Shown piece after piece: positions 1 to 6,444 of a stretch of 7,011 bases of DNA. The stretch spans positions 1-7,011 of the forward strand of contig CAJWAW010000036.1 in the NCBI GenBank assembly GCA_913020255.1, written 5' to 3'. The DNA comes from an uncultured Fidelibacterota bacterium. Lineage in GTDB: Bacteria > Marinisomatota > Marinisomatia > SCGC-AAA003-L08 > GCA-002707645. How positions within the stretch are numbered: the first letter of the stretch is position 1; each line of letters begins with the position of its first letter. A model generated the notes under the pieces. It saw nothing but the letters and a program-made list of their open reading frames with translations. It did no database searches and was not told the DNA's origin. The position numbers were made by a program, and so were the translations under genes.

Positions 1-435
1 TGCTTAAGAACATCAATGATTGTAGGGTTTCCAGGTGAAACTGATAAAGATTTTAAAGATTTAGTAGATTTTGTTACAGAAGTAAAATTTGATCGATTAG
101 GAGTTTTTCAATATTCTGAAGAGGAGGGTACAAGCGCAGCCTTAGATTATAAAGATAATATTCCTAAAAAAATTAAGCAGGAACGTTATGATGAGCTTAT
201 GATGATTCAGCAAAAAATCAATTATAATAAAAATAAAGAACGGGTAGGTTATAAAGAAAAAGTAATAGTTGATGTTTCAAATGATGCAGGTTGGTCTTTA
301 GCTCGTTCTTATATGGATGCTCCTGAGGTAGATAATTATGTGAAAATTAATCAAAAATTAGATGTAGGAAAATTTTATAATATTAAAGTTACTAAGGCAC
401 ATGAATATGATGTTGAAGCGGAGCTGACCCATTAA
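1..435 (+). CDS. rimO: RimO, ribosomal protein S12 methylthiotransferase (C-terminal part, 5' truncated)
   Basis: This is the last 144 residues of a radical-SAM methylthiotransferase; the frame is open to base 1, so the true start lies outside the window and the ATG at 16 is internal. The family adds a methylthio group to a conserved aspartate of ribosomal protein S12, using two 4Fe-4S clusters. The visible part begins with the end of the radical-SAM barrel (LRTSMIVGFPGET, then FDRLGVFQYSEEEGT), which is typical of the RimO/MiaB family. A C-terminal TRAM domain follows (roughly the last 65 residues). The signature RSYMDAPEVD in that domain matches RimO (R-x-x-x-DAPE-[IV]-D) and separates it from the tRNA enzyme MiaB. 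The cluster-binding cysteines are upstream and cannot be checked. Its TAA stop (433-435) overlaps the proposed start of the next gene. Confidence 0.93.
   Translation, partial: CLRTSMIVGFPGETDKDFKDLVDFVTEVKFDRLGVFQYSEEEGTSAALDYKDNIPKKIKQERYDELMMIQQKINYNKNKERVGYKEKVIVDVSNDAGWSLARSYMDAPEVDNYVKINQKLDVGKFYNIKVTKAHEYDVEAELTH
420..423 (+). promoter_or_regulatory. Ribosome binding site supporting an ATT start for the epimerase gene
   Basis: GGAG lies inside the end of rimO, 7 bases before the ATT at 431-433, which is standard Shine-Dalgarno spacing. No ATG, GTG or TTG exists in this frame between the upstream TGA (425-427) and the conserved N-terminal metal-ligand motif, so this site supports the unusual start. 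Confidence 0.5.
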
Positions 436-853
436 AAAAAATTTTAAAATATTAAATATAAATCATATTGCTGTTGCTACAGAAAATACAGATATATTAA
501 AGTTTTTATTTTCAGATAAATTGGGTATGAGTTTTAAAGATAAAGAACATGTTTATTCTGAGGATGTAAATGTAGTAAAAATTTATCCTGAAGATAAAAA
601 AACAGCTATTGAATTATTAGAGCCAACAAGTGAATCATCTAAGATAAAAAAATTTTTAGCAAATAATGGTAAAGGTATTCATCATATTGCTCTAACTGTA
701 GATAATATTAGTAATGCAATACAATTTATGAATGAAAATAATATAAAATTAGTATATGATCAGCCCCAAAAAGGTTCAGATAATACATTGATTACTTTTA
801 TTCATCCAAAATCATCCCCAGGTATTCTTATAGAACTATGTCAAAAATCATAG
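431..853 (+). CDS. mce: Methylmalonyl-CoA epimerase (probable ATT start)
   Basis: This small vicinal-oxygen-chelate (VOC) enzyme interconverts (R)- and (S)-methylmalonyl-CoA, linking propionyl-CoA metabolism to the B12-dependent mutase and succinyl-CoA. Two VOC repeats are visible. The first begins with NHIAVAT (His12), and the second with GIHHIALTVD (His84/85). Diagnostic epimerase segments are IELLEPTS with Glu61 and the ending FIHPKSSPGILIELC with Glu135. His12, Glu61, one His of the 84/85 pair and Glu135 correspond to the four metal-ligand positions of the family. At 140 residues the length is normal. The first ordinary start in frame (TTG at 521) would delete the first beta strand and His12. 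I therefore place the start at ATT 431, which overlaps the rimO stop by 5 bases and has GGAG 7 bases upstream. ATA at 449 or an indel in the adjacent A-run are alternatives. The function is clear; the start is uncertain. Confidence 0.87.
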   Translation: MKKNFKILNINHIAVATENTDILKFLFSDKLGMSFKDKEHVYSEDVNVVKIYPEDKKTAIELLEPTSESSKIKKFLANNGKGIHHIALTVDNISNAIQFMNENNIKLVYDQPQKGSDNTLITFIHPKSSPGILIELCQKS

Positions 854-857
854 TTTT

Positions 858-2684
858 ATGGATATAAAAGAAAAAGTAAAAAACCTTACTACAAATCCAG
901 GAGTTTATTTTTTTAAAGACAATATTGGCAAAATTCTTTATATAGGTAAGGCTAAAAATTTAAAAAAAAGAGTCTCATCTTATTTTAATAAAAGTAGTAA
1001 AAATTCAAAAAATAAAATAATGATATCGAAAGCTGTTGATGTTGATTCAATGATAGCCGAAAATGAAGTTGAAGCATTATTAATTGAAGCTAATATGATA
1101 AAATTATATAAACCTAAGTATAATGTATTTATGAAAGATGATAAATCATTTCCATATATAATAATAAGTAATGAACCTTACCCAAGAGTTGAAATAATAA
1201 GAAAAAAAAATTTACATAAAGATAATAATATATATTTTGGTCCATATACAGACGTTCATTATTTACGATCTATTATTAAAATTATTCATCAGATATTTCC
1301 AATTAGAACATGTGACAATTATATTGATAAAAAATTAAATAATAAAAAAATCATAAAAAAGGGTACATGTTTTTGTGGTTTTTGCCTCAGCGAAGAAGTA
1401 GTAACTGAAAAACAGTATAGTGAAATTATTAAAAAGGTTATACAGTTTTTAAAAGGTAAAAATAAAAATGTTAAAATTTTTCTAAATAAATTAATGAATC
1501 AGGCTAGTATTAAAATGAGATATGAAGAAGCTGCAAGAATCAGAGACCAAATTAATGCATTAAATATTTTTGAAAAAAAACAGACCAAAATAACACAAAA
1601 ATTTGTTAATAGAGATATAATTAATATTGAATACAAAAGCATTTATGGATTAGCTCTTATTTTAAGGGTTAGAAATGGATTATTAATTGGAAGAGAAAAG
1701 TTTAATCTTAAAATATTTAATGAATTTGATATAAGTGACGAATTAGATAGGTTTCTAGTGCAATACTACCAATTAACGATGGATATCCCTTCTGAAATTT
1801 TAATTAAAAATAATATTGAAAGTAAATCAAATATAGAAGAATGGTTATCTGATAAGACATCAGCTAAAGTTAAAATATTTATCCCAAATCGTGGTGATAA
1901 AAAGCAGATGTTAGATTTATGTATAAAAAATAATCAAATGCTATTAAAGGAATATTTAATTAAAAAAATTAAACGTAAAGATTTTCTGCCAAAAACATTA
2001 ATAGATCTGAAAAATGATTTAAATATGTCAATTATTCCTAAAAGAATAGAGGCCTTTGATAATTCTAATATACAGGGAAGTAGTGCTGTAGCAGGGATGG
2101 TATGCTTTATTGATGGTAAGCCAGTGAAGAGTAAATATAGACATTATAATATAAAGACAGTCGAGGGAATTGATGATTTTGAATCAATGAGAGAAGTAGT
2201 ATATAGAAGATATTTAAGGCAATTAAATGAAAACAAGCAGTTACCAGATTTAATATTAATAGATGGTGGAAAAGGTCAGCTTTCTGCAGCAAAAAGTTCA
2301 CTAGATAAATTGAATTTAAGTTATATTAGCATTATCGGTTTAGCAAAAAAATTAGAAGAAATTTATCTACCTGGTTTATCAAACCCACAAAATATAGGTA
2401 AAACTTCATCAAGCTTATATCTATTAAGAAAAATTAGAGATGAAGTTCACCGTTTTTCAATTAATTTCCATAGAATCAAAAGGGATAAAAGTACTTTCAA
2501 TTCAATTCTTAATGATATTAAAGGATTGGGTGGTAAAAGAATTAGATTAATATGGGAAAATTATAATAGTTTATATGAGTTAAATAATGATTCTATTAAC
2601 AATATTTACAATAAAACAAAAATCCCAATTAGTATAATAAAAAAAATTAGAAATAAAATAAATATAAGGAATGAAAATGAATAA
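858..2684 (+). CDS. uvrC: UvrC, excinuclease ABC subunit C
   Basis: UvrC makes both incisions around DNA lesions in nucleotide excision repair, acting on the UvrB-DNA complex. At 608 residues it has the normal length and domain order. The N-terminal GIY-YIG nuclease (about 12-95) shows GVY 15-17, YIG 28-30, Arg38 and the metal-binding Glu77 in the segment E-A-N, and makes the 3' cut. A cysteine cluster follows (Cys152, 171, 173, 176). The UVR helix pair that binds UvrB (about 206-240) contains RYEEAARIRDQI. The RNase H-like nuclease for the 5' cut has Asp401 in AFDNSN, Asp439/440, Asp469 in LIDGGKGQ and His531 in EVHRF, matching the family's catalytic residues. The C-terminal helix-hairpin-helix region starts at KGLGGKR (555-561); its second hairpin is poorly conserved. 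The start is an ATG 4 bases after the epimerase stop, without a clear Shine-Dalgarno site, so translation may depend on reinitiation. It ends inside the next gene. Confidence 0.97.
   Translation: MDIKEKVKNLTTNPGVYFFKDNIGKILYIGKAKNLKKRVSSYFNKSSKNSKNKIMISKAVDVDSMIAENEVEALLIEANMIKLYKPKYNVFMKDDKSFPYIIISNEPYPRVEIIRKKNLHKDNNIYFGPYTDVHYLRSIIKIIHQIFPIRTCDNYIDKKLNNKKIIKKGTCFCGFCLSEEVVTEKQYSEIIKKVIQFLKGKNKNVKIFLNKLMNQASIKMRYEEAARIRDQINALNIFEKKQTKITQKFVNRDIINIEYKSIYGLALILRVRNGLLIGREKFNLKIFNEFDISDELDRFLVQYYQLTMDIPSEILIKNNIESKSNIEEWLSDKTSAKVKIFIPNRGDKKQMLDLCIKNNQMLLKEYLIKKIKRKDFLPKTLIDLKNDLNMSIIPKRIEAFDNSNIQGSSAVAGMVCFIDGKPVKSKYRHYNIKTVEGIDDFESMREVVYRRYLRQLNENKQLPDLILIDGGKGQLSAAKSSLDKLNLSYISIIGLAKKLEEIYLPGLSNPQNIGKTSSSLYLLRKIRDEVHRFSINFHRIKRDKSTFNSILNDIKGLGGKRIRLIWENYNSLYELNNDSINNIYNKTKIPISIIKKIRNKINIRNENE
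2666..2670 (+). promoter_or_regulatory. Ribosome binding site fixing the aminotransferase start
   Basis: AAGGA abuts the ATG at 2671 but sits 6 bases before the ATG at 2677. The spacing makes 2677 the likely start and removes two residues from the longest reading. The site lies within the last codons of uvrC, which implies translational coupling. Confidence 0.6.
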
Positions 2685-3780
2685 ACTAGATAAAATATCT
2701 GACACTTTATTATTAGGTCCTGGACCTTCAACAGTAAATCCTAATGTATATAAAGCACTATCTGTTAAAACAATAGGTCATTTAGATCCACGTTTTATTG
2801 AAATTATGGATGAAATTAAAAAATTATTAAGAGTCGTTTTTAAAACAAATAATGGTTTTTGTATGCCAGTTTCAGGTACTGGTTCAGCAGCTATGGAAAC
2901 TTGTTTTGTTAATCTTGTTGATAAGGGTGATAAAGTTTTAATTATTCAAAATGGATATTTCAGTTTAAGAATGGAAAATATGTGCACTAGATTAGGTGCT
3001 GATATAGATATTTTGAAATTTGATTGGGGAAAATCAGCTGATATTAATATTGTAGAAGATAAGATTAAAAAAAAATCTTATGATATGGTTGCAGTTGTTC
3101 ATGCTGAAACATCAACTGGTGTTAAGAACGATATTAAATCAATATCAAGCTTAATTAATAATCAAACAATTTTTTTAGTAGATGCTGTAACTAGTCTAGG
3201 AACAATAGAATTAGAAGTAGATAAATGGGGCATTGATGCTATATATAGTTGCTCTCAAAAAGGATTGTCTTGTCCTCCTGGTGCATCCCCTGTATCATTC
3301 TCAGGCAAGTCAATTGAAAAAATGAAAAACAGATCTAATATGATACCTAACTGGTATTTAGATATGCTAGAAATTATTAAGTATTGGGATGGTAATCAAA
3401 GAGCTTATCATCATACTGCTCCAATTAATATGATGTATGCACTATATCAAGGGCTTTTAAATCTAACAGATGAAGGAATAGAGAACGCATGGGATAGACA
3501 TTTAAAGGCTCATAATTATTTATCAAAAGGGTTAGATGATTTAGATTTGAAGTTTTTAGTAGATAAGGATGATAGATTACCATCTTTGAATGCAATTGTA
3601 ATTCCTGATGGTGTAGATGACATAAAAACACGTCTATCATTATTAAATGATTTCAATATTGAAATAGGTGGTGGCTTAGGTCCATTTTCTGGAAAGGTTT
3701 GGAGAATAGGGCTTATGGGGTATTCGGCTCATAAAAAACATATAGATACTCTTTTATCTGCATTTAAAAATATATTATAA
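2677..3780 (+). CDS. Class V PLP aminotransferase, serine-glyoxylate / alanine-glyoxylate type
   Basis: This is a fold-type I, pyridoxal-phosphate aminotransferase of class V (367 residues, a normal length). The family moves amino groups between small substrates such as serine, alanine, glyoxylate and pyruvate; some relatives act on phosphonates or as the large subunit of soluble hydrogenase. Visible landmarks are the N-terminal GPGPSTVNP (from Gly14), the cofactor phosphate loop SGTGSAAME (from Ser66), HAETSTGV (142-149), Asp169 in LVDAVTSLG contacting the pyridine nitrogen, and Lys195 in CSQKGLSCPPG as the Schiff-base lysine. Near the C-terminus Arg343 in VWRIGLMG is the usual carboxylate-binding arginine. 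The downstream segment with YHHTAP is also typical of the AGT/SGAT group. The gene overlaps uvrC by 8 bases and is followed after 2 bases by sixA. Family assignment is firm; exact substrates are not readable, and no other one-carbon or glyoxylate genes lie nearby. Confidence 0.9.
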   Translation: MNKLDKISDTLLLGPGPSTVNPNVYKALSVKTIGHLDPRFIEIMDEIKKLLRVVFKTNNGFCMPVSGTGSAAMETCFVNLVDKGDKVLIIQNGYFSLRMENMCTRLGADIDILKFDWGKSADINIVEDKIKKKSYDMVAVVHAETSTGVKNDIKSISSLINNQTIFLVDAVTSLGTIELEVDKWGIDAIYSCSQKGLSCPPGASPVSFSGKSIEKMKNRSNMIPNWYLDMLEIIKYWDGNQRAYHHTAPINMMYALYQGLLNLTDEGIENAWDRHLKAHNYLSKGLDDLDLKFLVDKDDRLPSLNAIVIPDGVDDIKTRLSLLNDFNIEIGGGLGPFSGKVWRIGLMGYSAHKKHIDTLLSAFKNIL

Positions 3781-3782
3781 AC

Positions 3783-4274
3783 GTGAGAAATTTATTATTA
3801 GTTAGGCATGCCGAATCAAGTTTGAATTATTCAAATTTAAATGATTTTGATAGGACTTTAAATAATATGGGTAAAAGCGATGCAAAGCTTATGGCAAAAA
3901 AACTTTTAGAAAATAGATTTAATATCGAGCACATAATATCAAGTGGAGCTAATAGAGCTTTATCTACATCTAAAATTATTTCTGAAAACATTGGATTTCC
4001 TGTTAAATCTATTCAAATAAATAATGATATATATAATTCTTCAGAAAAAAATATGCTAAATATTATAAATAGTATAGATGATAAGTATGAATTTGTGATG
4101 ATTACGGGTCATAACCCAACATTTCATTATTTATCTCAATTATTATCAAATGAATTAATAATAAAGTTTCCAACATGCTCAATGTTTGCTATATCATTTA
4201 ATGTTGACTTATGGTCTGAGGTTTCTATAGGTGAGAAAAAATTTATGATTTTCCCTCAATTATACAAGAATTAA
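3783..4274 (+). CDS. sixA: SixA-type phosphohistidine phosphatase (histidine phosphatase superfamily)
   Basis: This 163-residue protein has the single-domain size of SixA, which removes phosphate from histidine in phosphorelay or phosphotransferase proteins in the cytoplasm. The N-terminal LLLVRHAES carries Arg8 and the phospho-accepting His9. Arg58 (in SSGANRALST) and His110 (in ITGHNPT) complete the expected Arg-His-Arg-His pocket. The sequence after His9 (FDRTLNNMGKSDAKLMAKKL) resembles the R-x-L-x-x-x-G block of SixA, and there is no long insertion of the kind found in phosphoglycerate mutase or CobC-like members. The start is a GTG 2 bases after the aminotransferase stop, with no recognisable Shine-Dalgarno site, so it is probably translated by coupling. 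No histidine kinase or phosphotransfer protein is adjacent, so the target is unknown; a broader small-molecule phosphatase role remains possible. Confidence 0.83.
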   Translation: MRNLLLVRHAESSLNYSNLNDFDRTLNNMGKSDAKLMAKKLLENRFNIEHIISSGANRALSTSKIISENIGFPVKSIQINNDIYNSSEKNMLNIINSIDDKYEFVMITGHNPTFHYLSQLLSNELIIKFPTCSMFAISFNVDLWSEVSIGEKKFMIFPQLYKN

Positions 4275-4276
4275 GG
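4273..4276 (+). promoter_or_regulatory. Ribosome binding site of the membrane-protein gene
   Basis: AAGG overlaps the sixA stop codon and lies 7 bases before the ATG at 4284. It is one of the clearer Shine-Dalgarno matches in the window and supports that start. Confidence 0.5.
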
Positions 4277-4283
4277 TTTATTA

Positions 4284-5024
4284 ATGTTAGAAAATAGATA
4301 TTATGCAATCGCGTTTTTTTCAAATGAATGGTGGATAAATAATATTATCACTATTTCATTTATTTTAATTTTTTTATATATTGGTAGTTTGGCATATAAA
4401 AATAATAAGTGCCATAAATTTTTTTCAATATCAGTTGGAATTTTGCTTTTATTGAGACTTGTATGGAATCAATGGTATCAGTATGATATTGGACAATGGA
4501 ATATAGAATGGAGTCTTCCTCTACAGTTATGTAGTTTTTCATGTATGTTATCTGCTATATTACCTATTATAATTAATTTTAATGTAAATGGTAAGCTCAT
4601 TCAATTTTTGTTTGAATTTTTATTTTATTGGGGTTTGGCTGGTCTTTATGCTTTTATTACTCCAGTTTATACATCGGGAGCTGAAGGGCTTATTTATTAT
4701 GATTATTATATAGCTCATGGTGGTTTTATATTTGTAATAATTTATTTTATATTCATTTTAGGCTATAAGTTAAGTAGTAGGTCTTGGCTTCGAGTATTTC
4801 TTTATTCTCAAATATTATTACTTTTAATTCATTTATTAAATATTTACATAGGTGGATCTTCAAATTATTTTTACACAATGGATCCTCCTATTGCAAATAA
4901 TCCTTTAATTATAGGAGCTTATCCTACCCATATTATTATGATGGATATATTTGCATTAATTCATTTTTATATGTTTTATTGTATTTTCAAGTACATTAAA
5001 TCATATACGAATAGAACAGTATAA
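4284..5024 (+). CDS. Multi-pass membrane protein resembling TIGR02206/YwaF family
   Basis: This 246-residue integral membrane protein has about seven hydrophobic helices, near residues 19-38, 46-64, 78-99, 105-128, 141-163, 168-191 and 217-238. Several features recall the TIGR02206 (YwaF-like) family. These are a Trp-rich loop leading into LPLQLCSFSC (78-87, compare the family's PLHLC), the YWGLAGLYAFITP stretch (115-127), AHG (144-146), a segment like the family's NYxFL (residues NYFY), and a Pro-Tyr/His region before the last helix (AYPTHIIMMD). No function is established for that family to my knowledge. The usual His of PLHLC is Gln81 here. The gene follows sixA after 9 bases and precedes the cytochrome group by 2 bases, so it may belong to either unit or to neither. 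The assignment is from remembered motifs and should be read as a resemblance. Confidence 0.7.
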   Translation: MLENRYYAIAFFSNEWWINNIITISFILIFLYIGSLAYKNNKCHKFFSISVGILLLLRLVWNQWYQYDIGQWNIEWSLPLQLCSFSCMLSAILPIIINFNVNGKLIQFLFEFLFYWGLAGLYAFITPVYTSGAEGLIYYDYYIAHGGFIFVIIYFIFILGYKLSSRSWLRVFLYSQILLLLIHLLNIYIGGSSNYFYTMDPPIANNPLIIGAYPTHIIMMDIFALIHFYMFYCIFKYIKSYTNRTV

Positions 5025-5026
5025 TT

Positions 5027-5383
5027 GTGAAAAAAATAATTATAGTATCATTGGTTGTCTTATTCTCATGTAAGGATTTTGGTAATCCTTTAGAGCCAGA
5101 TAATACCACTTCATATACTTATTCCGATATTCAAATAATATTTGATGTTAATTGTGTTCAATGTCATTATAATGGAAGTGGTTTGATTTCATATGAATCA
5201 TATGAAGATGTATTATCAGGATATTCGGTTGGAAATGATTTAATATCAAGTAGTTTATATGATAGAATTACTAGGGAAGAATCTGAATCAGGTGTCATGC
5301 CACCAGGAGCTGGTAGTTTAACAACTCAGCAAATACAATTAATTGAATTTTGGATAAATGCAGGTGCTCTATTAGAATGGTGA
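5027..5383 (+). CDS. Small mono-haem c-type cytochrome, probable lipoprotein (planctomycete-cytochrome-like)
   Basis: This 118-residue exported protein has one haem c site. A short basic-hydrophobic leader ends in VLFSC, so Cys15 is a probable lipidation site, although Phe at -2 is not standard. Lys-Asp after the cysteine gives no inner-membrane retention signal of the simple Asp+2 kind. The haem motif is C43-V-Q-C46-H47, and Met91 in GVMPPGAG is the likely sixth haem ligand. The pattern F-x-x-x-C-x-x-CH, then SLYDRIT, MPP, and a final helix IQLIEFWINAGA matches the PSCyt1-like cytochrome domain often found in planctomycetes and Bacteroidota. The start is GTG 5027, 2 bases after the previous stop, with no clear Shine-Dalgarno. 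The stop overlaps the next gene. It probably acts as an electron carrier anchored in the envelope; the partners are inferred only from adjacency. Confidence 0.85.
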   Translation: MKKIIIVSLVVLFSCKDFGNPLEPDNTTSYTYSDIQIIFDVNCVQCHYNGSGLISYESYEDVLSGYSVGNDLISSSLYDRITREESESGVMPPGAGSLTTQQIQLIEFWINAGALLEW

Positions 5384-6432
5384 TTTTATTAATATCATTT
5401 TCTTTTCTTTTTTCTTTACCAAGTTATGCAATTGAAGAAAATTCTGGGTGTATTAATTGCCATGTAAATCCTACAGGTGGTATCATGAGGAATGATTATG
5501 GATCTAATATATATTCTCTAGATGAGTTATCTATTAGAAGATGGATTAAAGATAAAGAATTTGATGGTTATATAAATGATAATATTCAAATAGGTGGAGA
5601 GTTTAGAATCCAATCCTATGCTGGCCAAGTCGAATCTAGTATTTTTCCTATGCAAATTGATATACATACCAATATAGAATTTAATAATGATATTAGTATG
5701 TTTATGAAATATGGAGCAGATCCTGAATTATATATCTTATTAGATGATTTACTTAAAAGTGATTGGATTAAAATAGGAAGAACAATATCTAATTATGGAT
5801 TAAAAATCGATGATCATACTTCTTTTATAAGGGGAGGGAATAGCACTAAGTCATACATCTACTCAGGTTCTGTGGATGAAGGATTAATCTTTGATTTTGC
5901 TAGTACATATAAAAATCCTATTTTAGTTGAATTCGGTAAAAAAATAAGTAGTAATATTTATTTCACTAGTAGTATTTCAACAGGACTTGTAGATGAAAAA
6001 AATAAAAATTTAACGCTATCTGCAAGCTATAAAAATAAAATAGCTGAAAAGTCGGTTCTTTTTGGTTCAAGCTTTATGAAAGAAGGTGGTTTTAAAATGA
6101 TAGGATTATTTGGAGGGTTTTCTAAAGGTAATTTTACATATAGTTATGAAATAGATAGAGCATATAATTGGATTAACAATTATGAATCAATCGCCTCATA
6201 TTTTGAAATAAAATATAAACCAATTCAGGGAGTTCACATTATTGGGAAATATGATTATTTTGATAAAAATTATGATGTTTTAGATGGTTCGGTTGATAGA
6301 TACTCATTTGGTATAAACATATTTCCATTAAATTATATTGAGTTAAAGTTTCAATTAAGAGAGTATAAACTATATTCTATTGATTCTAATCCAAATACGG
6401 AATATTTAGTACAATTACATACTTGGTTTTAA
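5377..6432 (+). CDS. Predicted outer-membrane beta-barrel with an N-terminal haem c site
   Basis: This 351-residue protein begins with a signal peptide (residues 1-18, cleavage likely after SYA). Almost immediately it has the haem-attachment motif C25-I-N-C28-H29 within GCINCHVNPTGG, followed by MRNDYG (37-42). I recognise the CxxCH-x-NP-x-GG-x-x-RN-x-YG arrangement from uncharacterised exported proteins of several Gram-negative groups, but recall no established function. The remainder, about 60-351, alternates polar and hydrophobic residues with many Tyr, Phe, Gly and Ser, without hydrophobic helices. It ends in LVQLHTWF: a terminal Phe is the usual assembly signal of outer-membrane barrels. 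I chose ATG 5377, which overlaps the preceding cytochrome gene by 7 bases; GTG 5380 (4-base overlap, GTGA) is almost equally good. The in-frame TTG at 5350 would put polar residues before the signal peptide. A porin or electron-conduit role is inference. Confidence 0.75.
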   Translation: MVILLISFSFLFSLPSYAIEENSGCINCHVNPTGGIMRNDYGSNIYSLDELSIRRWIKDKEFDGYINDNIQIGGEFRIQSYAGQVESSIFPMQIDIHTNIEFNNDISMFMKYGADPELYILLDDLLKSDWIKIGRTISNYGLKIDDHTSFIRGGNSTKSYIYSGSVDEGLIFDFASTYKNPILVEFGKKISSNIYFTSSISTGLVDEKNKNLTLSASYKNKIAEKSVLFGSSFMKEGGFKMIGLFGGFSKGNFTYSYEIDRAYNWINNYESIASYFEIKYKPIQGVHIIGKYDYFDKNYDVLDGSVDRYSFGINIFPLNYIELKFQLREYKLYSIDSNPNTEYLVQLHTWF

Positions 6433-6444
6433 ATTATAGCATAT

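Noticed and set aside
521..853. Shorter epimerase starting at TTG 521
   Set aside because: It would remove the first beta strand and the metal-ligand His in NHIAVAT, which are clearly encoded in the same frame upstream.
1368..1388. TCFCGFC in UvrC as an independent zinc finger or sign of a gene fusion
   Set aside because: It lies exactly where UvrC proteins carry their cysteine cluster, so a variant of that cluster is the simpler reading.
2107..2301. Minus-strand open frame inside uvrC
   Set aside because: It lies opposite the conserved RNase H-like nuclease coding region, has no ribosome site and resembles no family.
2671..2676. ATG at 2671 as the aminotransferase start
   Set aside because: AAGGA directly touches this ATG, leaving no spacer, whereas the ATG at 2677 has a normal 6-base spacing.
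3425..3640. Minus-strand open frame inside the aminotransferase gene
   Set aside because: It is antisense to a well-conserved gene, and its composition is what one expects from the reverse complement of AT-rich coding DNA.
4360..4542. Minus-strand open frame inside the membrane-protein gene
   Set aside because: It is short, antisense to clear transmembrane helices, and has no recognisable domain.
5350..5376. TTG 5350 as the start of the haem-barrel protein
   Set aside because: It adds polar and Cys-containing residues before the signal peptide and extends the overlap with the cytochrome gene; ATG 5377 starts directly at the leader.
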